Below are positions 41,182 through 50,014 of a stretch of DNA of 64,000 bases, piece after piece. The DNA is taken from the NCBI GenBank assembly GCA_021827995.1, contig JAKATK010000003.1, positions 1 to 64,000 of the forward strand, read 5' to 3'. A program made the translations under genes and the position numbers. The stretch comes from Microcaldota archaeon. GTDB taxonomy: Archaea; Micrarchaeota; Micrarchaeia; Micrarchaeales; Micrarchaeaceae. A model generated the notes under the pieces. That model saw nothing but the letters and a program-made list of their open reading frames with translations. It made no database searches and had not been told where the DNA came from. Numbering within the stretch: the stretch's first letter is position 1; each line of letters begins with the position of its first letter.

Positions 41182-41757
41182 TTACTTCTCCTTCCTCTGG
41201 GCTGCCTTTTGCGGCTGCCTCGAACCAGATGGCAGCCACTCTAGCTTGCCAAGCCCTTCTTGTTTCATCGTCAGCGCTATCTTAGAGTCCTTGATTGATG
41301 TCTTCATGCTAACGGTCGATATCTTGGCGTAGACTACGTCGCCTTTCTTCACGTTCCTGCCAGTCTTCCTGGACACGAACGCCGGTACCTTCTTGTCGAA
41401 CGACAGGAAGTCCGGAGCAATCTGCGACACGTGAACAAGGCCGTCCATCATGCCTATCCTGACGAACGCACCGAATTCCGCGAGCTCCGTTACCTCGCCG
41501 CGAACCACCTCGTCGACCTTAGGCATGAACGTCAGTACGTCGAACTCAGCCTCGTGGTGCGTTGCAGGGTCTCCGGGATATATCATGCCGTCGCTCACGT
41601 TCCTCACATTGAAGATCGCCAGTATCGCGCCCATCTCCCTGTCGATATAGCCCTCGTACTTCCTCTGCAGTATCTGGGCAGCCACCACCTCGAGATCCTT
41701 GTCGAACGCATCCGGCGGCAGCTTGAACATGTCCTTTATCGTGTAAATCTCATACAT
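41182..41757 (-). CDS. rpoE: RNA polymerase subunit Rpo7 (RpoE)
   Basis: Forms the polymerase stalk with Rpo4. An N-terminal RNP-like domain (MYEIYTIKDMFKLPPDAF, KYEGYIDREMGAILAIFNV) precedes an S1 domain (about 80-175) with RGEVTELAEFGAFVRIGMMDGLVHVSQI and KKGDVVYAKISTVS. A basic C-terminal tail follows. ATG 41757 is preferred over the frame start at 41775. Operon PIN-rpoE-spt4. Confidence 0.95.
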   Translation of the reverse strand: MYEIYTIKDMFKLPPDAFDKDLEVVAAQILQRKYEGYIDREMGAILAIFNVRNVSDGMIYPGDPATHHEAEFDVLTFMPKVDEVVRGEVTELAEFGAFVRIGMMDGLVHVSQIAPDFLSFDKKVPAFVSRKTGRNVKKGDVVYAKISTVSMKTSIKDSKIALTMKQEGLGKLEWLPSGSRQPQKAAQRKEK

Positions 41758-41781
41758 GCACGCACCATTTGTCAAGCAGCT

Positions 41782-42150
41782 TCATCTCAGCGCACCATTC
41801 CTAGCTACCTTGAAAGCGCGCACGCCAACGCCGTCAAGCTTGTCGACAAGCTCCGTATCGTTGGTGACAACGACGCAATCGCTACCAGCGGCCGTATCGA
41901 ATATCCACTTGTCAACGCTCATATTTGAATCAGCAACCTTAATATCCTTAACGCTAATAGCGACCAACGCGGTCTTGGCCCATATGCCGTGCTTACCGGC
42001 ATTCATCGAGAGTCCCTTGAGCTCCCTTATGACGCCCTGCGATACTATCTGCCTGCCGTGCGGGAAGCGCCTCTTTACTGCGTCGAACACGTCGTGCCCG
42101 TTGGCGAGCGCGAATAGTATCGAACTCGTGTCTATTATAACGTCGACCAC
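41782..42150 (-). CDS. PIN-domain nuclease (Fcf1/COG1412-like)
   Basis: 122-residue single PIN domain with the four acidic residues: Asp7 (VIIDTSSIL), Glu43 (IRELKGL), Asp80 (VDKWIFDTA) and Asp98 (VVTNDTELVDKL). In archaea, this subfamily is commonly encoded beside rpoE and aIF2-gamma and is related to rRNA-processing nucleases rather than VapC toxins. No antitoxin-like gene adjoins it. Precedes rpoE by 24 nt, so probably a housekeeping RNA-processing enzyme. Confidence 0.85.
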   Translation of the reverse strand: MVDVIIDTSSILFALANGHDVFDAVKRRFPHGRQIVSQGVIRELKGLSMNAGKHGIWAKTALVAISVKDIKVADSNMSVDKWIFDTAAGSDCVVVTNDTELVDKLDGVGVRAFKVARNGALR

Positions 42151-42193
42151 AGCGTCACCGCGGGCTTCTGATCCGGTTTAGTGTGCCAGTATC

Positions 42194-42655
42194 TCAGTCG
42201 AGCCCCAATTTGGCCTCTATCCTATCGAGCACCGCGAGTCTTATCCTGTCCAAGCGCATTCTGAACTCTGGCGTCCCCTCGAATATTTCTGTGATGCGCC
42301 TCATCACCTTGCCGCGGGCCTCGTGTTTCCTCAAGTTGCTGTTGTAGTCCAGCTCGACCCGCTGTCTTGTCTCGTTTATGGCGTCCCTGTATCCCTGTAT
42401 GTACTCTTCCTCATGCCCCTCCTGCGGGCTGAAGAGCGTGACGACCGGTATGTCGTTTATAGCGGTGGACTCCAATCTTGACCTGAAATGCGACCTTATG
42501 GTCTCTACTGCGTCCCTGTGTCCATTCTTGTAGGATGTGGACCGGGCAGCGGCCTGGTCCGTTACGCCGTCCCATGTGGCATCCTCTTTTGTCCTAAGCA
42601 TACCGACCTGGTAGGTGCTGTAAGCCTCTGCCCCTATTGCCTTTTTAACCTCCAT
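42194..42655 (-). CDS. Hypothetical protein, mostly helical
   Basis: 153 residues from ATG 42655 (MEVKKAIGAEAYSTYQVG); not recognised. It is rich in Arg and Glu, with a helical pattern (YIQGYRDAINETRQRVELDYNSNLRKHEARGKVMRRITEIFEG), no cysteine, no membrane segment and no motif. The frame extends to 42796, but a TATA-like GTTATTAAAAT at 42690-42702 places the transcript start near 42670, supporting the internal ATG. Precedes the PIN-rpoE-spt4 genes on the same strand by 43 nt. Confidence 0.65.
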   Translation of the reverse strand: MEVKKAIGAEAYSTYQVGMLRTKEDATWDGVTDQAAARSTSYKNGHRDAVETIRSHFRSRLESTAINDIPVVTLFSPQEGHEEEYIQGYRDAINETRQRVELDYNSNLRKHEARGKVMRRITEIFEGTPEFRMRLDRIRLAVLDRIEAKLGLD

Positions 42656-42796
42656 GATGCCACCAAACCAGCGATATTGCGGGCCAAATTTTAATAACGT
42701 TCCTACGAAACTTTCACAAAATATGTTCTTCGTCATCTTTTTGTTGACTTTCCAACCGCATGTGAGTGATATCTTTAGCTCAGTATGACTTCCCAA

Positions 42797-43208
42797 CCAG
42801 CCTGCGGTGAGGTTACACCTTTTGGAGCTTCTATATAGTTCTAAGACTAAAACATTTTGAGTGTGCGTCCGTTTTGCTCGTACTATCCAAGAACGGCCAT
42901 GACCTTTACGAGCAGATCATGTAAGCATGCCAAATGGTAACCTTCAAAGGAATATGGCCCCCGGCCAATTGCAGTTGGTCGGTAAAGTCCATGCCTAGTT
43001 TTTACTGATATGGCGTTATCAATTTATCGTAAAGAAGTCGGATAAGCACAGAATTCATAATCGTTACATTGGACGCGGCCCGTGTTCCATGCTGCGGCAC
43101 TGTCCATTAGTCATGCATCGCTGAAAAGCGTTTTATTGCTTGAGGTGGGCGGTCCATGCGGTTCCATTCTGCAGCAAGCCATGTCGCGCGCCTGTGGCCG
43201 CAGCGTGC
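42797..43208. other. 412-nt intergenic region, nothing recognised
   Basis: No convincing coding frame, tRNA or repeat array. Base composition is less GC-rich than the surrounding genes. It contains CCAAATGGTAAC at 42930-42941, identical to 63577-63588 upstream of pilin-like copy C. Confidence 0.6.
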
Positions 43209-45113
43209 TTACTGCACTGCCCCGAAGGTCGCGCTGGGCATTACCCCATTGGGCGGGTATGCTCTAAGACGGAACCAGTAAACGTTCAGCGGGTTGGCGG
43301 CCTGGTTGTTGTTGGTTGCCGATATACCGATATAACCGCTTGTGGCACCGTAATAATTAGGTGTAACATAACTGGTGGCTGAGAGGCTCGTAAGTTGACT
43401 CGCCGATATCGTCGACCCGGGGAACAGGCTAGCACTCCATGTCCCTCCGGCATTGGTGACCTGTTCGGTATACACAGTATCGATTGAGGCGGCATATCCG
43501 CCGTCTACAACCCACGCAACGTAGTCGTTCAGGAAAGAGATCCAGCCGTTGCCGTTGTACCCGTTTTCACCTATGAAGCGGTAACCAGTCGGGTAGTTTG
43601 GCCCAGTGGTCAGGTCCGCGACTATGCCGACCCTGGCATTACTCTGCGAGCCGTAGCTGAAGCTCGATTCTATTATGTAATAACCGTTATTCGCGTATTG
43701 TGTGGAACCGATATACGCTACAGGAGTGCTGGCACCACCGTCAGTTGGTGCAGTGGACGTTTGCTGCAAGTAGCCATTTGCCGTGGTCCATGTCGAAGCT
43801 CCACCATACGGACCTAATAAGGTGAAACCGCTCCATGACTTGCCACCATATTGTTCGAACACATTGGCACCGTTGTCGTACTGGCCGTATGGGCTGGAAA
43901 GCTGCGGGGCTTCGCCCGTAGGACCAGAAGCCGACATGACATCGTTCGGCATGAAGTTCATGTATATAATCGTGGACCCGCTGAAGCCGCTTGGGAGCTT
44001 GACCCACACAATAGCCGTACTGGAGCCGCTGCAGCCGCTCTCGCACCATGCCTCGAGGGGTGTGACGCCACTGCACGATTGCGAAATGCACGGTCCGCCA
44101 GAAGTGAACTCCACGTTGCTCCACTGCTGGTTTATCCCGTTGTATGTCACTCCATTGTACGTGAAGGCGGAATATCCTCTTATGCTAAGCATCTGCTGGA
44201 ACGGCGATGGCGTTGTGCCTGACGTAGAGAGGCTAATCTGGACGTATGGGATTGCGAAGCCAGCAGTCAAGGTACCAGAACCATCGATGTTAGCGGTCGT
44301 AGACTCGGCCGACTGGTTCGCTATCACCATGTTGCCGGTGCTGCTGCTCCAGCCAGTGAATATGTAACCAGAGTCTGGGGTAGCAGTTATAGTTATGCTG
44401 TTGCCTGGCGCTTCCTGGACCGTATTGGTCGGCGTTGTGGTACCTGTGTCAGCTGGCGATACGGAGAATTCCACCTGGTAAAGTGTTGAGGTAGTGGCGA
44501 TAGAAGTTGTGGTTGTTGTAACTCCTCCAGATCCGCCACCGAAATAGCCGCCGAACGATGCGCTGCTCGTGCCTGCCTCCTTCGCCGTTATCGTAGCCAT
44601 CTTCGAGTAGGCTGTCGGAGCAGAGCACGGGCTGAAGCAGTAGCCAAGCCAGACGTAGCCTGCGAAGGGCGTCCCTATCGGCGCGTTCGCGGGTATCTGG
44701 CCGTAGGCAAATTTGCTGGCATTGAAGTCCACCCCGACTATCTGGCCCGGTACCAGTACCCCAACGGACACGGCGTTCGCGCAGCCCGTGGCGGTGCACG
44801 TGAAGTTTATCGGTATGCCGTTCTGGTTTAGCGCCTCGGCATGTGCGGCGACGAAGACCCAGTCCCCATAATAGTCCCTTCCGGTCGTCTGGCCGAAGGT
44901 TATGCCTATACCGTTGGCCGTGTATATCGGGTTCCTGCAGACGAAGCCGGCCTGGGCGATGCAGGCCTGCGGGCCGAGGTTGGAGCCGTTGAACACGCCG
45001 AGTTCGAAGAGCGCAGCGAGTACTACTGCGATTATCAGGATTGCCCAGCCGTAAGTCATCAGATACTCCATCGCCGACTGCGCTTTCATATCCCTCTTCG
45101 TTTTCCCAAACAT
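43209..45113 (-). CDS. Type IV pilin-like modular surface protein, copy B, with InlB-like and DUF2341 domains
   Basis: 634 residues. The leader MFGKTKRDMKA ends at QSAMEYLMTYG, followed by a hydrophobic helix (class III signal). Residues ~30-175 are the conserved Cys-containing domain shared with copies A and C. A Gly/Thr-rich linker leads to a divergent InlB-type B-repeat (about 220-290: ITATPDSGYIFTGWS). A DUF2341 domain with a lectin-like C-terminal half follows (about 295-634: IIYMNFMPNDVMSASGPTGE). It is probably a large extracellular adhesin on a pilin-type stalk. An 11-nt palindrome lies 8 nt upstream of the ATG. Confidence 0.85.
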   Translation of the reverse strand: MFGKTKRDMKAQSAMEYLMTYGWAILIIAVVLAALFELGVFNGSNLGPQACIAQAGFVCRNPIYTANGIGITFGQTTGRDYYGDWVFVAAHAEALNQNGIPINFTCTATGCANAVSVGVLVPGQIVGVDFNASKFAYGQIPANAPIGTPFAGYVWLGYCFSPCSAPTAYSKMATITAKEAGTSSASFGGYFGGGSGGVTTTTTSIATTSTLYQVEFSVSPADTGTTTPTNTVQEAPGNSITITATPDSGYIFTGWSSSTGNMVIANQSAESTTANIDGSGTLTAGFAIPYVQISLSTSGTTPSPFQQMLSIRGYSAFTYNGVTYNGINQQWSNVEFTSGGPCISQSCSGVTPLEAWCESGCSGSSTAIVWVKLPSGFSGSTIIYMNFMPNDVMSASGPTGEAPQLSSPYGQYDNGANVFEQYGGKSWSGFTLLGPYGGASTWTTANGYLQQTSTAPTDGGASTPVAYIGSTQYANNGYYIIESSFSYGSQSNARVGIVADLTTGPNYPTGYRFIGENGYNGNGWISFLNDYVAWVVDGGYAASIDTVYTEQVTNAGGTWSASLFPGSTISASQLTSLSATSYVTPNYYGATSGYIGISATNNNQAANPLNVYWFRLRAYPPNGVMPSATFGAVQ

Positions 45114-45121
45114 TCTTTCAC

Positions 45122-45132
45122 TTACAATGTAA
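45122..45132 (-). promoter_or_regulatory. Perfect 11-nt palindrome upstream of pilin-like copy B
   Basis: TTACATTGTAA (TTACA-T-TGTAA), 8 nt before the ATG. The same architecture, TTACGACGTAA, occurs 8 nt before copy C (63641-63651). Possibly an operator or 5'-UTR element. Confidence 0.5.
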
Positions 45133-45301
45133 ATCTAAAATGATTCTGGGGCATAGACTGCGTCTGAAATTCTTACTGAAAAACAATTTTGCCGTAGCCT
45201 ATTGACATTTTGCTGAACTGCGATTCTGTCATATCGCGCAAGTATTAAACCGTTACGATAAGAGTCACAAAATCTTTATATAGCAATCACGTTATTTGTT
45301 T

Positions 45302-45784
45302 ATGGTGAAAGACGAGACCGCCAACCAGGCAAGTTGCCCAATGCCAGACAGGCGGCAGCGACGCGACCCCGCTGTAGATAAAACCATTAAGCGCATACTA
45401 AGCGAGTCGCATGTCATAGCAGTGGTTGGCTGTTCCAGAGAAGAAGGCAAGCCCAGCCATGACGTGCCAGCGTACCTACAGTCTGTCGGTTACAAGATAA
45501 TACCCGTGAACCCATTCGCCAATCAGATACTGGGAGTCAAGGCGTACAAGAGGCTCACTGACGTGGAGGAGCCGGTGGACGTAGTCGATGTGTTCCGGCC
45601 ATCGACCGAGGCAGCCGGCATAGCGAGGGACGCCGCTGTTATACGCGCGAAGGCGTTGTGGCTGCAGGAGGGGATAACCAGCGAGGAAGCCAAGTCTGTA
45701 GCAGAACGCAGTGGCATGCTGTTCGTGATGGACCGCTGCATGTTCAAAGAACACAGCAAGCTGTCGTCACAGTCAACGCCTTAA
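45302..45784 (+). CDS. CoA-binding (Rossmann) domain protein
   Basis: 160 residues with a CoA_binding_2/YccU-like fold. It shows VIAVVGCSREEGKPSHDVPAYLQSVGYKIIPVNPF, then VDVVDVFRPSTEA and KALWLQEGITSEEAKSVAERSGMLFVMDRCMFKEH, the family's conserved C-terminal His/Cys segment. Its role is unknown; relatives bind CoA or nucleotides. TATA-like CTTTATATAG around 45273-45282 is about 26 nt from ATG 45302, so the transcript is probably leaderless. Convergent with the SAM synthetase. Confidence 0.87.
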   Translation: MVKDETANQASCPMPDRRQRRDPAVDKTIKRILSESHVIAVVGCSREEGKPSHDVPAYLQSVGYKIIPVNPFANQILGVKAYKRLTDVEEPVDVVDVFRPSTEAAGIARDAAVIRAKALWLQEGITSEEAKSVAERSGMLFVMDRCMFKEHSKLSSQSTP

Positions 45785-45797
45785 CCAACTTACTGGT

Positions 45798-47009
45798 TCA
45801 GAACATAGCGTACTTGCCAGCTACGATGTCATTCGTCAGGAATCTTATGTTGCTTAAGGTTTCCTCTGCGACCGCGAATATCTTGCTCTTTATTGGCTCA
45901 AGCTTCTCTCCCTTGGCGAGTATCACCCTTATGCTCAGGTTCCTTGGATCCGCGATGCTCCTACCTATCTGCGATACCACAGATACGTTGCAGTCCTTGA
46001 TTTGGGGGTAGAGCTTGACAATGTCATCAGCTACCTCCATTGCCAGTACGTTGTATATCTTGCCGACGTGGTTTATCGGGTTCTTCCCTGCAGCGGCCTC
46101 TAGAGACATATGCCTGAACGGCGTTATGAGGCCGTTTATCCTGTTGCCGCGGCCTACGGAGCCATCGTCCCCCGACTCGCAGCTCAGCCCAGACTTCGTT
46201 AGGTACACTTCCAGCTTGTCCGGCGAGTCGCCGTTGTCTATAATTACCTCAAGCTCCTTCTTCGTTATCTTTGCGGCGAAGCCCTTGACATCTTTTGTAA
46301 TCAGTTCCTTCGTGTGCACGTATTCCTCTATGCTATTTATGAACTTGGCGACGAAAGCTATCGCTATCGTAAGTGTTATCTTGTCATTCTCCCTCACGCC
46401 CATGACCTTCACGTCCTCCCCGACAGCCGGCATCTTGTTCTTGTACTCCTTGCCGTTCAGGAACCTCTCCACCTCTAGCGTCAGCCTCTCAGTTTCCGTT
46501 AGCGGTGCGAAGCCTATCCCGAAAGATGTGTCGTTGGCGAGCGGCACCTCGCTGCTCCTGCGGAATATCTGGTTGAGGTCTGATGACCCATGCAGTATCT
46601 TCGCCTGCATCATCACCTCGCTCTCCAGGTCGAGAAACCTCGTGTGTTCCTTCAAGTAATCGTGCGCCGCCTTCAGCGCGATGTCCTCAACCGGCACCAT
46701 CACGCCATTGAACTCGTCCGTAGCCCTGCCAGCTATTATGACCTCTATCGGCTTTGTTATCACGCCCTTGCCGAACGTCACCCGCGATGAGCCGCCGACT
46801 ATGAGGCCCTTATCAACGTTATGGTGCAGCACACTGCCTATCTCGTCAAGGTAATACTTGCTGAGCTCCAAGCTTGCCCTCTCGCATATGCCGTCTATCA
46901 GGCTATCTGGGTGGCCCACACCCTTGCGCTCCACATACTCGACGGCTTGATTACCGACCGGTGTCACCGAACTTTCCTCTATGTAAATGTTTTTCGAAGG
47001 CTGTGCCAT
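45798..47009 (-). CDS. mat: S-adenosylmethionine synthetase, archaeal type
   Basis: Makes S-adenosylmethionine from methionine and ATP. The archaeal-type signature is clear: ERKGVGHPDSLIDGICERASLELSKYYL near the N-terminus, HHNVDKGLIVGG, GDDGSVGRGNRINGLITPFRHMSLEAAAGKNPINHVGKIYN, and SQIGRSIADPRNLSIRV. 403 residues is normal. A TATA-like element at about 47031-47042 places the transcript start at the ATG. Supplies the UbiE and other methyltransferases encoded in this window. Confidence 0.97.
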   Translation of the reverse strand: MAQPSKNIYIEESSVTPVGNQAVEYVERKGVGHPDSLIDGICERASLELSKYYLDEIGSVLHHNVDKGLIVGGSSRVTFGKGVITKPIEVIIAGRATDEFNGVMVPVEDIALKAAHDYLKEHTRFLDLESEVMMQAKILHGSSDLNQIFRRSSEVPLANDTSFGIGFAPLTETERLTLEVERFLNGKEYKNKMPAVGEDVKVMGVRENDKITLTIAIAFVAKFINSIEEYVHTKELITKDVKGFAAKITKKELEVIIDNGDSPDKLEVYLTKSGLSCESGDDGSVGRGNRINGLITPFRHMSLEAAAGKNPINHVGKIYNVLAMEVADDIVKLYPQIKDCNVSVVSQIGRSIADPRNLSIRVILAKGEKLEPIKSKIFAVAEETLSNIRFLTNDIVAGKYAMF

Positions 47010-47127
47010 TTGACCACGTGCTAAGTTAAGAAATTTATTTAGTGTTTGCTAGCAAGGTTTAAAAACCGGTAATATGCCACTGCGAAGCGTGCTTCCTATT
47101 TGTACACCGTCAACACTGTGCCCACGC

Positions 47128-48903
47128 TTACTTCTCCTTGCCGCGCGCCACCACTTCGTGTATCTCGTCGAGTAGCGCCAGCTCTTCCTGGCTTATCAGG
47201 CCGGAGTACTCGCCCCTGAGCAGTCTCTCGTCAGTGCCGGCTACTCTGGTATAAAGGATCTGCCCTTCCCGGACCTGTCTGCCAAAGGTTGGCTCATCCA
47301 TAGATACGGCCACGCTGTCGCCCCTTTTCGCGGTCTCGACGGGCACCTTCTCGTTTTGTATCCCTTTTATGCGGCCGATTACAACACCAGCGTCGTTTAC
47401 TAGCGCGTAGCCTTGCCGTATCCTGCCGCGCATCACAGTGACGCCGAATATCGCCGGGTGCGACACGCGGAAGCAGGTGTTCGGCATGACCTCGATCTGT
47501 CCTGGAAAGACTATCGAGCTCTCGATGAGCTGCGACCTCTCGCGCTGCCTCGACTCAACCAGGGCCTTGTAGTCATCTATGAGCTTGTATATGATGCCGC
47601 CCTCTATGATGCTCACGTTGCTTAGCCTGGCGGCCTCCTTGGCATCGTCCTCGACTGCCACTCCGAAGGCCAGCACTGCCGCGTACTCCAGGTGGGCCCC
47701 ATTCAAGGTGAACGCATCAACAACGTCGCGCCTCGTGACGACGCCTATACCCTTCTTGCCGGTCTTGTAGCCGCCCGACTCCAGCAGCTTTGATATGGCC
47801 TCAATGCTGCCTATCGAGTCGGCCTTGAGCACGACGCCGTATTCGTCTACGCCGAAGACATCGTGCATCTCCTCCTCAATCTCGCTCCTGTAATCCCGGT
47901 CCGTTACCTGTATGACGAGCGAACCAGGCATGGCTTCCTCGAGACCGTTGCCGCTTATCCTGACGCCGCAAGCAGCGCTTACCATGTCCACTGCGGCAAA
48001 GCCGCTCCCAGAAGACTCGCGCATCTCGCGCATCGGTTTCGGCCTGAGCAGCGTCCTTATCTTTGCTGTTGCGACAGCCCTCGGCGTTGCGAACGCTATC
48101 GTGTCGTTGACATGCAGGGTGCCGCCGTACACTATGACATCGATTGTTGTGCCGAGGCCTGTTATCTCCTTCTTCTCCAGTATGCTGCCCCTGCCTGGGC
48201 CGCTCGCCTCGGCATCCAGCTCGGCCTCCATGAACCTCTGCGCCAGGCCTGTCACCAGCATGAGTAGCTCGGCTATGCCCTCACCGGTCTTCGCGCTCAG
48301 CGGCACTATCGCAATCTCTTTCGTGAAGTCCTTTATCCTGTCGAAGCGCTCGCTCGAGAAGCCAAGCTCGCTCAGCCTGCCTACGAGCTCGAAGAGCTTG
48401 CTCTCGACCTCGCTCGCCACGTAGTCCTGCTGCTGCGTCAGGGCCTCCACGAAGCTCTTCAGCTGCGTGTTGCGCCAGCCCGTGACGAGGTCGACCTTGT
48501 TGGCCGCGACTATGAACGGTGTCTTGTACTCCTTGAGTATCTCTATGGCCTCGACCGTCTGCGGCTCGAAGCCCTTCGCGATGTCCACGACCAGTACGGC
48601 TATGTCCGCGACGCTGCCTCCCCTGCGTCGCAAGTTTGTGAAGGCCTCATGGCCGGGCGTGTCGATGAATAGCAGGCCCGGTATGGCCAGCTTCGCGTTC
48701 ATGCGCCTAAGCATCGGCCCGCATATGCTCTCCACCGCTGACATTGGCACCTCGCTTGCGCCTATGTGCTGCGTTATGCCTCCGGCCTCCTTCGCTGCCA
48801 TGGCAGTGTTCCTGATGCGATCGAGCAGTGTCGTCTTGCCGTGGTCTACGTGGCCCAGCACAACTATTATCGGCTGCCTTATCACGGTATCACGGCTGCG
48901 CAT
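47128..48903 (-). CDS. infB: Translation initiation factor aIF5B (IF2 family GTPase)
   Basis: Catalyses ribosomal subunit joining. GTPase motifs: G1 LGHVDHGKTTLLD, G3 DTPGHEAF, G4 NKVDL and G5 PLSAKTGEG. Domain II and the second beta-barrel follow (ITGLGTTIDVIVYGGTLHVND; VEVMPNTCFRVSHPAIFGVTV). 591 residues matches archaeal aIF5B, without the eukaryotic N-terminal extension. TATA-like TATAATAACG around 48950-48962 gives a leader of ~28 nt. Confidence 0.97.
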   Translation of the reverse strand: MRSRDTVIRQPIIVVLGHVDHGKTTLLDRIRNTAMAAKEAGGITQHIGASEVPMSAVESICGPMLRRMNAKLAIPGLLFIDTPGHEAFTNLRRRGGSVADIAVLVVDIAKGFEPQTVEAIEILKEYKTPFIVAANKVDLVTGWRNTQLKSFVEALTQQQDYVASEVESKLFELVGRLSELGFSSERFDRIKDFTKEIAIVPLSAKTGEGIAELLMLVTGLAQRFMEAELDAEASGPGRGSILEKKEITGLGTTIDVIVYGGTLHVNDTIAFATPRAVATAKIRTLLRPKPMREMRESSGSGFAAVDMVSAACGVRISGNGLEEAMPGSLVIQVTDRDYRSEIEEEMHDVFGVDEYGVVLKADSIGSIEAISKLLESGGYKTGKKGIGVVTRRDVVDAFTLNGAHLEYAAVLAFGVAVEDDAKEAARLSNVSIIEGGIIYKLIDDYKALVESRQRERSQLIESSIVFPGQIEVMPNTCFRVSHPAIFGVTVMRGRIRQGYALVNDAGVVIGRIKGIQNEKVPVETAKRGDSVAVSMDEPTFGRQVREGQILYTRVAGTDERLLRGEYSGLISQEELALLDEIHEVVARGKEK

Positions 48904-49204
48904 TCACGCAAGAAGCGTCCCCCACGGATATCCAGTAATACTCTTGCTCGCGTTATTATACTTTGTTGCGGTGTCCGATCCGATGCCGGACAGCGCATGG
49001 AAGCGGATAGCATACGTATATACTATTTCCAGTAAACCTCTTGGTTTGCGTCTTGTACAGCACTGACTGCAACTGCTGTAACTGGTGCCATGAAACGTTC
49101 ATGGGCACCTGCTTAAGGCCGTCGGAAAACATGTTGAAATCTTCCTTCCTTTGAGATTTCCGTTTCGGATTTCCGAGCCCTAGCTTGTCGTCGCAATTGA
49201 AGTG

Positions 49205-49290
49205 TGCAGGGGGAGAGATTTGAACTCTCGAACCCGCTAAGGGAACGAGCCCTGAACCCGTCGCATTTGGCCAAGCTTTGCTACCCCTGC
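49205..49290 (-). tRNA. tRNA-Leu (CAG)
   Basis: 86-nt class II tRNA, intronless. The acceptor is GCAGGGG/CCCCTGC with discriminator A and the D stem GCA/TGC. The anticodon stem is ACGGG/CTCGT around TTCAGGG (anticodon CAG). There is a long variable arm (CCC/GGG), and the T stem is GAGAG/CTCTC with loop TTCAAAT. TATA box at about 49300-49312 (ATATATAAAA on -). Confidence 0.95.
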
Positions 49291-49340
49291 CTGCCTTTTT
49301 TATATATCGCACTGTTATATTAAGGTTTTTAAGCGGCATC

Positions 49341-49958
49341 ATGGTGCTTGGAAGGTAAGCGTGGGTGTTGCGACGGCTGTCGGCCTCACCATTATACACG
49401 CATGCATATCAGTACTTGGCGTAACTGCGATATTAACGGTCGGCGCCTACGCCCCCATAGCTTTCGTCGCCTTCGGTCTAGTGGCCGTGATAATGGTCTT
49501 CCGGTTCGGCGAGCTGAGCAGCATATTAGCCAGTGGCCGGCGTGCATACACTTACGCGTATGCGGCTTCGGCAGCTAGCCCGTCTTCGTATCCGGTATAA
49601 TAAAGTACTTCAGCGATGCACGGGCATATTAGCCATAGCCCTTGATTTTGGCCCCTACACAGCCAGCATGTTCGGCATCGTCATGGGCGTGTACGCCATA
49701 CCGCAGGTAATCGCCCCACAATCGTCATGGCAGCCCTCAACCTGCTAGAAAAGAGCGCATCCAGGGCCGGTGCAGTACTGTATCGCTAAAGGACGCAGTG
49801 CCGCCAGCCTTCATAGAGCCCTCGCTCTTCTCCGTGCTCGATCCTGGCGTTATAAATTAGAGCCACTTCTCGGTCTCGCCGGCACAGAGGACACAATAGG
49901 CGCGCCCTTCGGTGCAAGCATCGCGATATTCTTCGCGCGAAGCGCCCTGTACAGATAG
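49341..49958 (+). pseudogene. Decayed APC-family amino acid permease
   Basis: Degenerate copy of the intact gene at 50015-51343. Frames in turn encode SVGVATAVGL (versus SVAAATAVGI), RFGELSSILASGRRAYTYAY (versus EFGELATIMPNAKGAAYSYV), IALDFGPYTASMFG (versus IALGFGAYMYSLIG), NLLEKSASRAGAVL (versus NKVTRAESVLVAF) and GASIAIFFARSALYR (versus AASIAIIFAYSGFQS). They are separated by frameshifts, stop codons and deletions. It covers roughly the first 215 residues of the homologue. A TATA-like sequence is still present upstream. Confidence 0.85.
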
Positions 49959-50014
49959 TGGCTCTGACACGTTAAGCTCTAAATCTTAATGTTATAAAAT
50001 CTACCGTAATCAGC

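Noticed and set aside
41782-42150. PIN-domain protein as a VapC toxin
   Set aside because: No antitoxin neighbour, and its place beside rpoE and spt4 matches the housekeeping archaeal PIN family.
42930-42941. 12-mer CCAAATGGTAAC shared with 63577-63588
   Set aside because: Both lie near pilin-like genes, but one is downstream of copy B and the other upstream of copy C; a single 12-mer match in 64 kb is weak evidence.
48956-49399. 147-codon minus-strand frame between infB and the permease pseudogene
   Set aside because: It reads straight through tRNA-Leu and carries no domain.
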